NCBI GenBank assembly: GCA_002503845.1
Contig: DASO01000010.1
Location: forward strand, 122,935 to 186,934
Reading direction: 5' to 3'
Length of the DNA: 64,000 nt
From: Euryarchaeota archaeon UBA24
Lineage (GTDB): Archaea; Halobacteriota; Halobacteria; Halobacteriales; Hikarchaeaceae
Part shown: piece after piece, positions 9,840-19,231 of the stretch
How positions within the stretch are numbered: the first letter of the stretch is position 1
Layout: each line of letters opens with the position of its first letter
Translations under genes and position numbers: made by a program
The notes under the pieces: generated by a model
Databases searched by the model: none
Told to the model about the DNA's origin: nothing
Seen by the model: the letters and a program-made list of their open reading frames with translations, nothing else

Positions 9840-12171
9840 GCGCCTCTGCAACTCGAATGGCATCAAGATTTTGCGAAACGTCGTGGGCTCGAATTATGTT
9901 GGCGCCGTTGCAAACTGCCATAGCAGTAGTTGCAATAGTAGCAGATAAACGATTATGTTGAGTGAGTTTAAGAGAAGAAAATAGAGACTTGTGGGAGTGA
10001 CCTACGAGGATGGGGCAGCCTAGAGTTTTGAATTCGTCTAAACGGCGAAGGATTTCAAAATTTTGTAAGGGTGTTTTTCCAAAACCAATTCCGGGATCAA
10101 TGATTATTTTTGAACGGTCTAGCCCCGCATTTTCAGTTCGGATGATTAGATTGGAAAGATGAGATATGATTTCTTCGACAACATCGTTGTAATTTATGAT
10201 GCAAGTGGGATCTACTGGTGTATTGATGCTATGTGTTAAAACAATAGGCACATCAAAATCGGATGCGATGAAACGCATTTGAGGATCCGAAAGGCCAGAA
10301 ACGTCGTTGATTATATTTGCGCCTGCGTTTATTGCAGCCTCGGCTACATTGGCTTTTCTTGTATCAACAGAGAGGAGCACGTTTGATTTGGATAGTTTCT
10401 TAATGGCAGGTAAGATTCTATTTAATTCTGTTTTGGAAGAAATAGGAACTGCACCGGGTCGAGTGCTTTCACCACCTATATCGATGATGTTTGCTCCAGA
10501 TTCAACCATGGAAATTGCGTGAGTTATTGCTTGATCTTTCGTGCGATAGTTTCCACCATCATAGAAGCTATCAGGGGTGAGGTTTAAAATTCCCATCAAA
10601 ATAGTACTATTTTCCCAGGGGAATCCATTGGATTTGATAGGTACATTTTGAGAGTCAATCACAGAGGAAAGTTGAGAAACAAGGGTGGGGAAATGAAATT
10701 TTCCATCTTCAATTATATTAAGTAAAGATTTGAATTGAGAGGGAGAACCAGAAAGGATTATATCAGTTAATTCTTCCTCAAGTTTATCGAAGAGGAATAT
10801 TTCGGAGGAGCCTCCAAGTTTTAGGAATTCTTTCTGGATTTGTCTAGCATATACAGGATAAGTTTTTGTTTTTAGGGAATATGAAGAAGAAGATTGTGTT
10901 GCTTTTTTGATTACATGATTTTCCCACTTTTGACGGGCTTCACGTATTGTGTATAAAGATCCAGTTACAAGGATACAATCCACTTCATTTGAAGAAGATA
11001 TAGCCTGATTCAGGGCTACATCAATAGAAGGAGAGGATATTGCAGGATATCCATTCTTTGTGAATAGATCTACAAGGGGGAGAAGTTCTGCTGCACGGGG
11101 TATATTGGGTTTTGTTACAAATACTTTTTTAGGAAGGGGCAATGAAGAGATCATTCCTTCATGGTCTTTGTCCCCAAGAGCCCCGAAAACTATGAAAAGG
11201 TCTTGATATTCAAATTCAGATAGTGTTTTACTAAGTTCCATGCATCCAGCAGGATTGTGGGCCCCGTCTAGAATGATTAATGGGTTTTGGCTAAAGATTT
11301 CAAAGCGACCGGGCCAATAAGAATTTTTGAGGCCGGTTGAAATATCTTGAGGGGTTGTGCCAAATGATTGATCGCATATTGCGGCGGCTATGCCTGCATT
11401 TATCGCTTGATGGGATCCAATGAGTCCTAGTTCTGTTTTTATAGCCCAATTGGGTGCGGTTATTTCTACAAAAGATTCTGAAGAAGAACTACCTTCATAT
11501 TTGACTTTAAAATCGCCAGACTCACCCACAAGTAACAGGTCACTTACGCCTCGTTTGATTTCGGAGAGGGCGGCTCCTGTTGCTGCAGTAACTAGAGGAG
11601 AATTTTTAGATGCGATTGCCGCTTTATCTCGTGCTATTTCTTCTACGGTGTTTCCCAATATATCTGTGTGTTCGAGGGAAACATTAGTGACGGCACTAGA
11701 CATGGGAGTGATAACACTAGTTGCATCGTGTTTTCCACCAATGCCAACTTCTATTACAGCAACATCTACATCTTCATTGTTAAAATGCCAAAGTGCCAGA
11801 GCAGTTGTAACTTCGAAAAATGTGGGAAGTGGAGGGTTGGATTCACAAAAGGTAGCGTGGGGAGAGATAATATCAATAAAATCGCGAATGGATTGATGAG
11901 GAATGGGTTGATCATTTACGAGGATTCGTTCGCGGAAATCAGAAAGATGAGGAGAGGTATAAAGTCCTACTTTGAGATTTGATTCCATTAAAATTGAAGA
12001 TATCATTCGAGAAGTGGATCCTTTTCCATTTGATCCAGTTACGTGGATATATTTATTTCCTATATGAGGGTTTTCGAGGTAATCCAGAAGCTTTGATGTG
12101 GAATCAGTCCCAGGTCCTATTCTAGAACGTGGAAAATTAAATAAAAACTTTATTGCTTCAAAATATTCCAT
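9808..12171 (-). CDS. folCP: FolCP fusion: folylpolyglutamate/dihydrofolate synthase + dihydropteroate synthase
   Basis: One 787-residue polypeptide carries two folate enzymes. Residues 1 to ~420 are a Mur-ligase-type FolC, with P-loop TGSNGKGST at 45-53 and a C-terminal ligase domain. After a linker of ~100 residues, residues 522-787 are a FolP TIM barrel with MGILNLTPDSF, GGESTRPGA and DPGIGFGKT. This fusion is characteristic of haloarchaea and supports folate synthesis in Haloferax. The usual SRK of the FolP pABA/pterin site reads SHKS here, an Arg-to-His change. The start is an ATG at 12171. It lies 34 bp after the AICAR transformylase gene, so co-transcription from the purH promoter is plausible. 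Confidence 0.96.
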   Translation of the reverse strand: MEYFEAIKFLFNFPRSRIGPGTDSTSKLLDYLENPHIGNKYIHVTGSNGKGSTSRMISSILMESNLKVGLYTSPHLSDFRERILVNDQPIPHQSIRDFIDIISPHATFCESNPPLPTFFEVTTALALWHFNNEDVDVAVIEVGIGGKHDATSVITPMSSAVTNVSLEHTDILGNTVEEIARDKAAIASKNSPLVTAATGAALSEIKRGVSDLLLVGESGDFKVKYEGSSSSESFVEITAPNWAIKTELGLIGSHQAINAGIAAAICDQSFGTTPQDISTGLKNSYWPGRFEIFSQNPLIILDGAHNPAGCMELSKTLSEFEYQDLFIVFGALGDKDHEGMISSLPLPKKVFVTKPNIPRAAELLPLVDLFTKNGYPAISSPSIDVALNQAISSSNEVDCILVTGSLYTIREARQKWENHVIKKATQSSSSYSLKTKTYPVYARQIQKEFLKLGGSSEIFLFDKLEEELTDIILSGSPSQFKSLLNIIEDGKFHFPTLVSQLSSVIDSQNVPIKSNGFPWENSTILMGILNLTPDSFYDGGNYRTKDQAITHAISMVESGANIIDIGGESTRPGAVPISSKTELNRILPAIKKLSKSNVLLSVDTRKANVAEAAINAGANIINDVSGLSDPQMRFIASDFDVPIVLTHSINTPVDPTCIINYNDVVEEIISHLSNLIIRTENAGLDRSKIIIDPGIGFGKTPLQNFEILRRLDEFKTLGCPILVGHSHKSLFSSLKLTQHNRLSATIATTAMAVCNGANIIRAHDVSQNLDAIRVAEALKELPYPIDL

Positions 12172-12205
12172 TTTTTGAATTCACCACGTTGAAATTAAGA
12201 ATGTA

Positions 12206-13195
12206 TTAATCATGTTTGAAACATCTTGTTCCTGTAAAAACCATGGAGATATCAAGATTATTTGCAGCATCGATGACAGCATCGTCGTTTATGGATCCAC
12301 CGGGTTGGATTACTGCAGAAATTCCCGCTTCTGCTGCATTTTCCAATGCGTCGGGGAAGGGGAAGAATGCATCTGATGCCATGACAGCCCCTTTTGGAGT
12401 TTTATTTTCGGAATGTTCAACTGCTTTAATAGATGCCAACCTAACGGCGTCGACCCTAGATACCTGACCCATTCCCAGTCCCACGGTTTCGGTTCCGGTG
12501 GCAAAAACTATGGCGTTGGATTTAACGTGTTTTACTACTTTCCAAGCGAAAAGCATAGTTTCTATTTGGGCAGGGGTTGGTTCTATTTTTGTAACTACTT
12601 GGAGGTCTTTAGAGGATAGTGAACTCAGGTCTCTTTGTTGAATTAATCTCCCTCCAACTATAGGTTTTTCAACTAAAGTTACAGAAGGAGAATTCAATTC
12701 TCCAACAGATAATATTCGTAGGTTTTTCTTTGTGCGTAAAATATTCAATGAATCTTCAGTATAAGAAGGGGCAACTACGACTTCCTTGAAAGAGGATACT
12801 ATTTGTTCTGCTGTTTTTACATCGCATTCTTGATTGAGTGCAACTACCCCCCCGAAAGCACTCATAGGATCGGTTGAAAGTGCCTTTGCATATGCTTCAG
12901 AAATGGTTTTTGCGACAGCGCACCCGGCAGGGTTTGCGTGTTTAATTATTGCTGCCGCGGGTTGTTTGAATTCTTTGATAAGGTTGAGGGCCCCGTCAGA
13001 ATCGTTGTAATTATTATAAGAAAGTTCTTTTGCAGTAGGGTTTAGCTGTAGTGCTGATACAACATTTGCCTCCTGTACGGTAGGATCGGCATATAAAGCT
13101 GCAGTTTGGTGGGGATTTTCCCCATAACGTAATTCACAATAGTGATCGTTTTTTATCATCAGAGAGGCGGGAAAATCATCTTGGGAGGAATCCAT
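12206..13195 (-). CDS. purH: AICAR formyltransferase, stand-alone PurH C-terminal domain
   Basis: Formylates AICAR with 10-formyl-tetrahydrofolate in the penultimate step of IMP synthesis. About 329 residues cover only the transformylase domain: RYGENPHQTA near the N-terminus, the catalytic Lys-His in IKHANPAG, AFGGVVA, and a C-terminal VIQPGGSIND. The N-terminal IMP cyclohydrolase (MGS-like) domain of bacterial PurH is absent, so another enzyme such as PurO must close the ring. Haloarchaeal orthologues are usually fused to PurN; here there is no fusion and no room for a frameshifted upstream domain before purB. I prefer the ATG at 13195 over a TTG 12 bp upstream. Confidence 0.92.
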   Translation of the reverse strand: MDSSQDDFPASLMIKNDHYCELRYGENPHQTAALYADPTVQEANVVSALQLNPTAKELSYNNYNDSDGALNLIKEFKQPAAAIIKHANPAGCAVAKTISEAYAKALSTDPMSAFGGVVALNQECDVKTAEQIVSSFKEVVVAPSYTEDSLNILRTKKNLRILSVGELNSPSVTLVEKPIVGGRLIQQRDLSSLSSKDLQVVTKIEPTPAQIETMLFAWKVVKHVKSNAIVFATGTETVGLGMGQVSRVDAVRLASIKAVEHSENKTPKGAVMASDAFFPFPDALENAAEAGISAVIQPGGSINDDAVIDAANNLDISMVFTGTRCFKHD

Positions 13196-13352
13196 ACTAG
13201 AATGCAAGCTTGATGTACCAAATTCGTTGCGTTTTTGCTTTTTACACTATGGAGAGGTAGATTTTATGAAGAATAATTCTTTTTTGGTGAACATAGCAAT
13301 TGAGAAAATTAGACTGGAGTCTTTTTTACGGGCGCAGAACAAAGGGGAGACT

Positions 13353-14726
13353 ATGGACGACCCACTTTTTGCCATATCAGCGATTGATGGGCGCTATGCA
13401 GTTGAGACATTTCCTCTAAGGGAATATATGGGGGAAGCAGCCCTTATGCGAGAGCGTGTGCAAGTTGAAATCGAATATCTAATTTCTCTGTCAGAAGAAG
13501 AAGAAATCTCTTTAGAATTATCAGAGGAAGAAATGAAAGCATTGCGCAAGGTATACGTGGATTTTGGAGAATCCGACGCAAGGATGGTGAAAGAAATTGA
13601 AAGGAAAGGGTACAAAGAGTACAAAGCGACGAATCATGATGTAAAGGCAATAGAATATTTTTTGCGAGAGAAGACACCTGGGAAGATACATCCATGGATA
13701 CACTTTGGATTGACTAGTGAGGATGTGACCAATATTGCTTATCGAATTCTTGTAAAAGGATCGATGGAAGAGATTCTAATTCCAGCTATAAATGCCGTGA
13801 AAGATGAGATAGAAAAACTTGCCATAGGATGGAGAGATACGCCTATGTTGTCCCTAACTCATGGGCAGCCAGCAACTCCGACTACCTTCGGAAAGGAAAT
13901 GGCTATTTATGCATCTCGATTGAACCAAATGCAAAGGGAAATTGAACATTCAACGGGAGAACTTGTGGGGAAAATGTCAGGAGCGAGTGGAAATTATGCG
14001 GCCCAGGTAGTTGCAATTCCAGGAGTAGATTGGCCAGAAGTTTCAAAGAAAGTGGTGGGAAAATTAGGATTCAAACAAATACCATTGACGACTCAAATTA
14101 ATCCGGGGGATGACCTAGCTATTCTGTTTTCAATGATACAAATTGTCAATCAGATAATAATAGATTTAAATCGAGATATGTGGATGTATATTTCAAACAA
14201 ACAAATTACTTTGCGCAAGAATGAAGCGGAAACGGGGTCATCTACGATGCCACATAAAGTAAACCCAATTGAATTTGAGAATGCAGAGGGAAATTTAGGA
14301 AAGGCAAATAGCGACTTGAAATTTTTATCAGAAACGATTACAGTTTCGAGATTACAACGGGATTTGATTAGTTCGACTGTGAAGAGAAATATAGGCTCTG
14401 CGTTTGCTCATTGTTTATTGGGTTATTGTAAAACAAAAGAGGGATTGGCCAAGATAGAACCAGATGAAAAGAAGATGATTGAAAGTCTTTCAGAAAATGT
14501 AGAGATATTAGGAGAGGCATATCAGACCATATTACGCAGGGAGGGATATCAAGATGCGTATGAAATTCTGAAGTCCGAAACCCGGGGGAAAAATATCACT
14601 ATGGAAGAATTGCATAGAATGGTAGACAGGTTGGAAATAGAAGATGTTGTACGGGAAGAATTAAAAGATCTAGTACCACAGAGATATTTTGGTTTGGCGG
14701 GTGAATTAGTTGATGAAATTCGTTGA
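13353..14726 (+). CDS. purB: Adenylosuccinate lyase
   Basis: Cleaves SAICAR to AICAR and adenylosuccinate to AMP, so its AICAR product is the substrate of the divergent purH product. About 457 residues with the fumarase/aspartase superfamily signature GSSTMPHKVNP and the helical HWIHFGLTSEDV-like region written here as PWIHFGLTSEDV. The reading frame continues 42 codons further upstream, but homologues begin at the MDDPLFAISAIDGRY-like segment, so I start at ATG 13353. The stop is immediately adjacent to the end of the convergent membrane-protein gene. Confidence 0.95.
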   Translation: MDDPLFAISAIDGRYAVETFPLREYMGEAALMRERVQVEIEYLISLSEEEEISLELSEEEMKALRKVYVDFGESDARMVKEIERKGYKEYKATNHDVKAIEYFLREKTPGKIHPWIHFGLTSEDVTNIAYRILVKGSMEEILIPAINAVKDEIEKLAIGWRDTPMLSLTHGQPATPTTFGKEMAIYASRLNQMQREIEHSTGELVGKMSGASGNYAAQVVAIPGVDWPEVSKKVVGKLGFKQIPLTTQINPGDDLAILFSMIQIVNQIIIDLNRDMWMYISNKQITLRKNEAETGSSTMPHKVNPIEFENAEGNLGKANSDLKFLSETITVSRLQRDLISSTVKRNIGSAFAHCLLGYCKTKEGLAKIEPDEKKMIESLSENVEILGEAYQTILRREGYQDAYEILKSETRGKNITMEELHRMVDRLEIEDVVREELKDLVPQRYFGLAGELVDEIR

Positions 14727-15158
14727 TTATTTTTTAGAGATAAGATCAGATTTATGCAGGGACATCCAGTATCCGATGCCTGTTAAAAATAAGCTTAAAG
14801 AAGGAAGATAGAATAGATTTTTCGTGGTTAATGTGAGATTAGAATTCACCAAGATAGATATAATTCCTTCTCCAAATGAAACTAAAAAAATAAAAGTTAT
14901 AAATCCCATTAGAAATGCGGAACGAATTGAAGATTGGCCTGTTTTTAAGAGTCCATCGTAAAGAATTATGGCTACCACAAATGAAATAGAAGTTCCGAAA
15001 ACATAGAGGGGCATTCTAGAAAGAAATCCATCTTGTGGTCCCATTAGTAAAGAGAGAAATCCAAATAAACAAATGGTGGTTAGGATACTAGAGATAAGAA
15101 GAATAGATTTGATTTTCGTAGAAGAAGATTTAGTCAACAGAGAGTTTCTGTAACTCAT
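14727..15158 (-). CDS. Small multi-pass membrane protein of unknown function
   Basis: About 143 residues with four hydrophobic stretches long enough to span the membrane (roughly 17-38, 50-70, 82-104 and 116-134) and a Lys-rich C-terminus. I do not recognise the family. It lies 3' of the dapABD-lysA-dapFE operon on the same strand, but a hairpin with a T-run follows dapE, so it may be transcribed separately. I use the ATG at 15158; an in-frame GTG lies 12 bp upstream. It converges on purB with no gap. A transport role linked to lysine is possible only by position. Confidence 0.7.
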   Translation of the reverse strand: MSYRNSLLTKSSSTKIKSILLISSILTTICLFGFLSLLMGPQDGFLSRMPLYVFGTSISFVVAIILYDGLLKTGQSSIRSAFLMGFITFIFLVSFGEGIISILVNSNLTLTTKNLFYLPSLSLFLTGIGYWMSLHKSDLISKK

Positions 15159-15184
15159 ACCGAAGATCACAGAGGTCAGTGGAT

Positions 15185-15207
15185 AAAAAACATGGCTTTT
15201 TTGCCAT
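15185..15207 (-). terminator. Possible hairpin + T-run terminator after dapE
   Basis: Read on the minus strand, ATGGC and GCCAT form a five-pair stem around an A6 loop (15192-15207) and are followed one base later by T6. Archaeal termination mainly needs the T-run, which is present. It would separate the dap operon from the membrane-protein gene. Confidence 0.4.
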
Positions 15208-15239
15208 ATAGGAGATTATGAACAAAATGAAGGGTAGAT

Positions 15240-16313
15240 TCATAATCCCAGTTTTGAAATGACATCTGTCAAAATATGGGCGGCTTTTTTGACTTCAGAA
15301 ATGGGGACGTATTCACGGGAGGAATGTGCAACTGCACCAGTGGAGTCAGTTAGAACGCCAGGGCCAAAAATGACGGTGGGGGCAATTAAAGAAAAATAAG
15401 ATGCTTCGCTAGCTGCGGTGAAGGGGCGGGTTTTTGTTCCACTTATTTGTTGAAAGCATTTAACCAAATTTGTATCTTCGGGGGTAAAAAAGGGCCCTAG
15501 AAATGGAGTTTCTCGTTCGGATAGGGATATAGAAATGGTAGCCCATTTAGGTATATGATTTTTAAGATGAGACTCCAGAGAAAGTTTGAAGTCATCTGCA
15601 GATTCAGGAGGAACACTTCTTCGGTCGACGGTGATTTCACATTTAGATGGTATTTGGTTTGAGAAATCACCGCTCTTAATTATAGTGGGGGTGAGAAGAG
15701 GAGATCCGAGGGATGTTTCAGTGTTGACTGGTTGTTCTTTATCGAATGTTTTCAATGCTGCAAGGATAGAAACGCAAACATCGATGACGTTGTTGGTTAG
15801 ATGAGATTCAGCTGCATGTGCATTTTCCCCTATGATCAATATCTTTGCTTCAAATCTACCTTTGGAAGCATTGCAGATATCAAGATTGGTTGGCTCCCCT
15901 ACGATGAACGCGTCTGGGACGTCGTCGAAGTGTAATGCGTTCGCTCCGCGGGATGTGAGTTCCTCGTCGGGCGTTATGGCTAGTGTTAATTTTCCAGAAG
16001 GGTTGCTATGAATAAATGCGTATACAAAAGCTGCGAGTGGTCCTTTTGCATCGCAAGCTCCGCGCCCATAGACCATGTCGCTGTCACTGTGGAAGGGGAG
16101 ATAAGGGGGAACGGTGTCTATGTGAGTATTTAAGACAATATGGGGGGATCCAGTCCCTCTAGTTGTAATTGTATTACCTGCCGAATCAACTGAAGGTTCA
16201 AATCCATGAGATGTGAGGGTATCTACAAGGAAAGTTCTCATTTCATCGACATCGTCGTGAGAGGGTATTTGTACGGATTGTTCGAGGAAAGATACTATAT
16301 CAAAATTCGTCAT
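15240..16313 (-). CDS. dapE: Succinyl-diaminopimelate desuccinylase (M20 family)
   Basis: Removes succinate from N-succinyl-LL-diaminopimelate. The 357 residues form a di-zinc M20 peptidase: the metal/catalytic segments are LNTHIDTVPP (about 60-69), GRGACDAKGP (about 83-92), the general-base PDEELTSRGA (about 114-123), and a late HSSREYVP with the C-terminal His ligand. Its ATG overlaps the dapF stop by four bases (ATGA), indicating translational coupling. The M20 family also holds ArgE and carboxypeptidases, but position at the end of a complete dap operon makes DapE the natural call. Confidence 0.9.
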   Translation of the reverse strand: MTNFDIVSFLEQSVQIPSHDDVDEMRTFLVDTLTSHGFEPSVDSAGNTITTRGTGSPHIVLNTHIDTVPPYLPFHSDSDMVYGRGACDAKGPLAAFVYAFIHSNPSGKLTLAITPDEELTSRGANALHFDDVPDAFIVGEPTNLDICNASKGRFEAKILIIGENAHAAESHLTNNVIDVCVSILAALKTFDKEQPVNTETSLGSPLLTPTIIKSGDFSNQIPSKCEITVDRRSVPPESADDFKLSLESHLKNHIPKWATISISLSERETPFLGPFFTPEDTNLVKCFQQISGTKTRPFTAASEASYFSLIAPTVIFGPGVLTDSTGAVAHSSREYVPISEVKKAAHILTDVISKLGL

Positions 16314-17140
16314 ATTAGTGGGAGCTCTCCAGAGAACTGTTTTGCTGCAGGACCTCTTAAAATCATAGAACCTGTTTTGTTAATAGTCACAAAGAGATCT
16401 TCTCCACCTTCTTGAGTTATGCGTATTGATTGATTTGGTTTAATTTGTTTGGAGTGGTGCAACACCGAAGCTATTGCACATGCACCAGTTCCACAAGCGA
16501 GAGTTATGCCCTCCACTCCGCGCTCGAAAGTTTTTTGTTTAAACCCATTTTGGATCTTTTGGGCAAATGTGACATTGGTTCCTTTGGGGAACATCTTGGA
16601 ATGGCGGATATCAAATGCTTTGTTGAGTAAAATTGGATCAGTTATATCGTCCACAAATATTACAGCTTGGGTGACCCCTCCTGAATTGATCGCAGTAGTG
16701 TTTAGACCGAACAAGTCCTGATCTATGAAGGGAATATCTGAGATGATAGGTACGCTTTTGGGTTCGAAAGTGGAAGGTTCCATTTCAACTTGAACATCAC
16801 CCCCATCGACTATTTTGGATGGGAAGGTTCCTGCAGCAGTGTGCAGAATAATTTCTTCTTTATTCAAAAGTTCGCTAGCCCATTTTACTGCACATCTAGC
16901 GGCATTTCCACACATGGGGCCAACTGAACCATCTGGTTGGCGTAAGTCCATGGTAATTTGGGGAGGGGAGGAGGTAGACTCAATTGTCAAAAAGAGAACC
17001 CCATCTGCGCCGATTCCATCTTCTCTGTTGCACTGAGCTATGGCTAATTCGGAACGGTTAGAGATTTTATCCAGACGTTTGTGGATGAGTATAAAATCAT
17101 TTCCAGCACCATGATATTTATCGAATGGTATCAAAACCAA
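16310..17140 (-). CDS. dapF: Diaminopimelate epimerase
   Basis: Cofactor-independent two-base epimerase converting LL- to meso-diaminopimelate. The 276 residues carry both catalytic cysteines in typical contexts: GPMCGNAARC (about 70-79) and ACGTGACA (about 216-223), plus KYHGAGNDF at the N-terminus. The start must be a TTG (17140 or 17134): an in-frame stop lies just upstream and no ATG is available. It overlaps the last codons of lysA by 10 bp and dapE by 4 bp, so the non-ATG start is probably served by coupling to lysA translation. Confidence 0.94.
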   Translation of the reverse strand: MVLIPFDKYHGAGNDFILIHKRLDKISNRSELAIAQCNREDGIGADGVLFLTIESTSSPPQITMDLRQPDGSVGPMCGNAARCAVKWASELLNKEEIILHTAAGTFPSKIVDGGDVQVEMEPSTFEPKSVPIISDIPFIDQDLFGLNTTAINSGGVTQAVIFVDDITDPILLNKAFDIRHSKMFPKGTNVTFAQKIQNGFKQKTFERGVEGITLACGTGACAIASVLHHSKQIKPNQSIRITQEGGEDLFVTINKTGSMILRGPAAKQFSGELPLI

Positions 17141-18357
17141 CCTACCTCATGTTCATGGGAGCAAAGATCCTCGAGCGTCTCTCTTTTTCGGATGAGACCT
17201 ATATTATTTCCATCAATTGCCACGGTCGCAGAACGAGGGAAAGAGTTGTATTGGCTTTCCATTGCTTCGCCGTATGCACCTGCATTTCCAATAGCTAAAA
17301 TATCACCAGTAGCAGAAGCCTCAAGTTCTATATCGACTCCTAGGATATCGGCACTTTCACAGATTGGGCCGGTTACGGTGGTATTTGGCAAGGACTGTTT
17401 AGTTTCGGTTGAAGAAATATTTTGAATATCATGATAAGAACCATACAAAGCAGGTCTAAGTAAAGTGTGCATTCCAGCATCCACCCCCACTATAGTGTGA
17501 GAATCTAGATTTTTGATTGTGTTAATTTTCGTGAGGAGTATTCCAGCATCTGCTACTATGTATCTCCCTGGTTCAAGGACAAGTTTTGCAGAAAAATCCC
17601 CTAAAGATTTCTGTATTTCGAGCGAGACTTTAGATAGATCCAGAGACAGATCCTCGGGATGGTATGGAACACCAAATCCCCCTCCTACATCGATGAACTC
17701 TAGATCAATTGGCGAAGATCGGGATATATCTCCAAGGGTCCTGCAAAGACTTTGATGGACGTCCATGTCTTGAGGGGAGATTCCACTTCCAGCATGGGCA
17801 TGTATTCCAACGATATCGAAATCATGAGAAGAATGTGAGGAAAGTAGATATAGGGCTTGATCGGGGGAAAATCCAAATTTTGCGTCGGATCCTGTTGATA
17901 CATATTTGTGGTGGCCTGCCCCAGATCCAGTATTGATTCGAAGGCATATACGGCCACGATAATCCCGTTCAGATAATCTACGGAGTGTATCGTGAGAGCC
18001 AATATTTATTGTTAATCCAGAAAGATTAACTGCAAAATCTAGATCAGAATCAGGAGGGTTTACTGCAGTATACAGGATTCTTGAAGGAGGTATTTCTGCA
18101 CGTATAGACCTGTAAATTTCTCCAGCAGAGACACATTCAATCCCGGCTCCCAGATTTCCAAGTGTTTGTAGTATTGCCCCAGAGGTATTGGCTTTTGCTG
18201 CATAGTATATATCTGCGTCCTCAAAAGCAGAGGATAATCTGCGGTAATTTTGGCGGATTCTTTCGAGATCAATTACATAGGTTGGAGTCCCATGAGTTTC
18301 CACAATAGATAGTAGTGTTTCGTGTGACCAATCGGAGATTGTTCTGTGCTCTGACAT
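17131..18357 (-). CDS. lysA: Diaminopimelate decarboxylase
   Basis: PLP enzyme decarboxylating meso-diaminopimelate to L-lysine. About 408 residues with fold-III features: Schiff-base Lys in YYAAKANT, HAHAGSG, the GGGFGVPY glycine loop, EPGRYIV, and the C-terminal GPICESADILG containing the catalytic Cys. The frame extends 25 codons upstream into dapD, but the ATG at 18357 (MSEHRT) leaves a 7-nt gap to the dapD stop and matches family length. It is fourth gene of the operon. Confidence 0.95.
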   Translation of the reverse strand: MSEHRTISDWSHETLLSIVETHGTPTYVIDLERIRQNYRRLSSAFEDADIYYAAKANTSGAILQTLGNLGAGIECVSAGEIYRSIRAEIPPSRILYTAVNPPDSDLDFAVNLSGLTINIGSHDTLRRLSERDYRGRICLRINTGSGAGHHKYVSTGSDAKFGFSPDQALYLLSSHSSHDFDIVGIHAHAGSGISPQDMDVHQSLCRTLGDISRSSPIDLEFIDVGGGFGVPYHPEDLSLDLSKVSLEIQKSLGDFSAKLVLEPGRYIVADAGILLTKINTIKNLDSHTIVGVDAGMHTLLRPALYGSYHDIQNISSTETKQSLPNTTVTGPICESADILGVDIELEASATGDILAIGNAGAYGEAMESQYNSFPRSATVAIDGNNIGLIRKRETLEDLCSHEHEVGWF

Positions 18358-18364
18358 CAGGAAA

Positions 18365-19231
18365 TCACTTCCGCAAAAGGTCCTCTTTTTCTGCTGCGAT
18401 TTGTGTGGATTCTTCGATGGATAGTGCCACAACTGCGGGTTTCAATGCCCCACCTCCTTCAAACAACGGATGATTTCCAACATCAGAATGTACAAATCGA
18501 GTGAATGCACGGCGATTTGGAGGAATATGGCCATGAATAATTTCTTCTGAAACTAGATCATATACAGGGATTCTAGGAGTTAGAAGAGTGTTTTCGGCCA
18601 CGACGGATCCTTCTCCAACTACGAATCCGCTGGTTACACGGCATCCGGCCCCCAAGGAAACATTATCTTCTATTATAACGGGTGTGTCTTCTACAGGTTC
18701 CAGGACCCCTCCTATAACGGTGTTTGCCCCGAGTTTCACATTAGCGCCTACTTGAGCACAGGAACCAACCACATCGTTGGAATCAACAAGAGTCCCATCT
18801 CCAATTGATGCGCCTATATTGACAAAACAGGGGCTCATTAGAATTGCATTAGAACCAATATGAACGCCGCGTCGGATGACTGTTGCAGATGGAGTGTTCC
18901 GAATTCCGCGTTGAAGGAAATCGGAAGTATCTGCCAGGGGCAAAATATCATTATATACAACTACAGGAAAGTCTTCGGGTAAGGGCGCAGGTGGCCCGTA
19001 GACAATAGGGTATTTTTTTCTAAGAGAAAAATTTAATAAAATTCCGTGTTTGACCCAAGTATTTGCAGTCCACCCTTCAGATTTTTTTTCCGCAGATTTG
19101 GTTGTTCCAGACTCTAGAGAGTCAAGAAACTCATCGAGTAGGGATAGGTGTTCTTCGGTTCGATTTTCTGAATTGATTTCACCAGAAGTATAGAGATCCC
19201 ACAAAGTAGAAACGTCGTTTTTGAGATTCAT
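18365..19231 (-). CDS. dapD: Tetrahydrodipicolinate N-succinyltransferase
   Basis: Transfers succinyl from succinyl-CoA to tetrahydrodipicolinate, defining the succinylase route to lysine. The 288 residues contain an N-terminal helical part and a left-handed beta-helix built from hexapeptide repeats (about 120-230: GVHIGSNAIL, ASIGDGTLVD, GANVKLGANTVIGG, GAGCRVTSG). The C-terminal tail is shorter than in E. coli DapD but like that of haloarchaeal proteins. ATGA overlap with dapB. It pairs functionally with dapE in the same operon. Confidence 0.93.
   Translation of the reverse strand: MNLKNDVSTLWDLYTSGEINSENRTEEHLSLLDEFLDSLESGTTKSAEKKSEGWTANTWVKHGILLNFSLRKKYPIVYGPPAPLPEDFPVVVYNDILPLADTSDFLQRGIRNTPSATVIRRGVHIGSNAILMSPCFVNIGASIGDGTLVDSNDVVGSCAQVGANVKLGANTVIGGVLEPVEDTPVIIEDNVSLGAGCRVTSGFVVGEGSVVAENTLLTPRIPVYDLVSEEIIHGHIPPNRRAFTRFVHSDVGNHPLFEGGGALKPAVVALSIEESTQIAAEKEDLLRK

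Noticed and set aside
11420-11896. 158-codon open frame on the plus strand inside folCP
   Set aside because: It is antisense to a protein with intact FolC motifs and has no recognisable domain; a compositional shadow.
13227-13352. 42-codon N-terminal extension of PurB
   Set aside because: Homologues start at the conserved AISAIDGRY region; the extension looks like promoter/leader.
12206-13353. Possible frameshifted PurN or IMP cyclohydrolase domain missing from purH
   Set aside because: Only ~157 bp separate purH from purB and none of the frames there encodes a domain.
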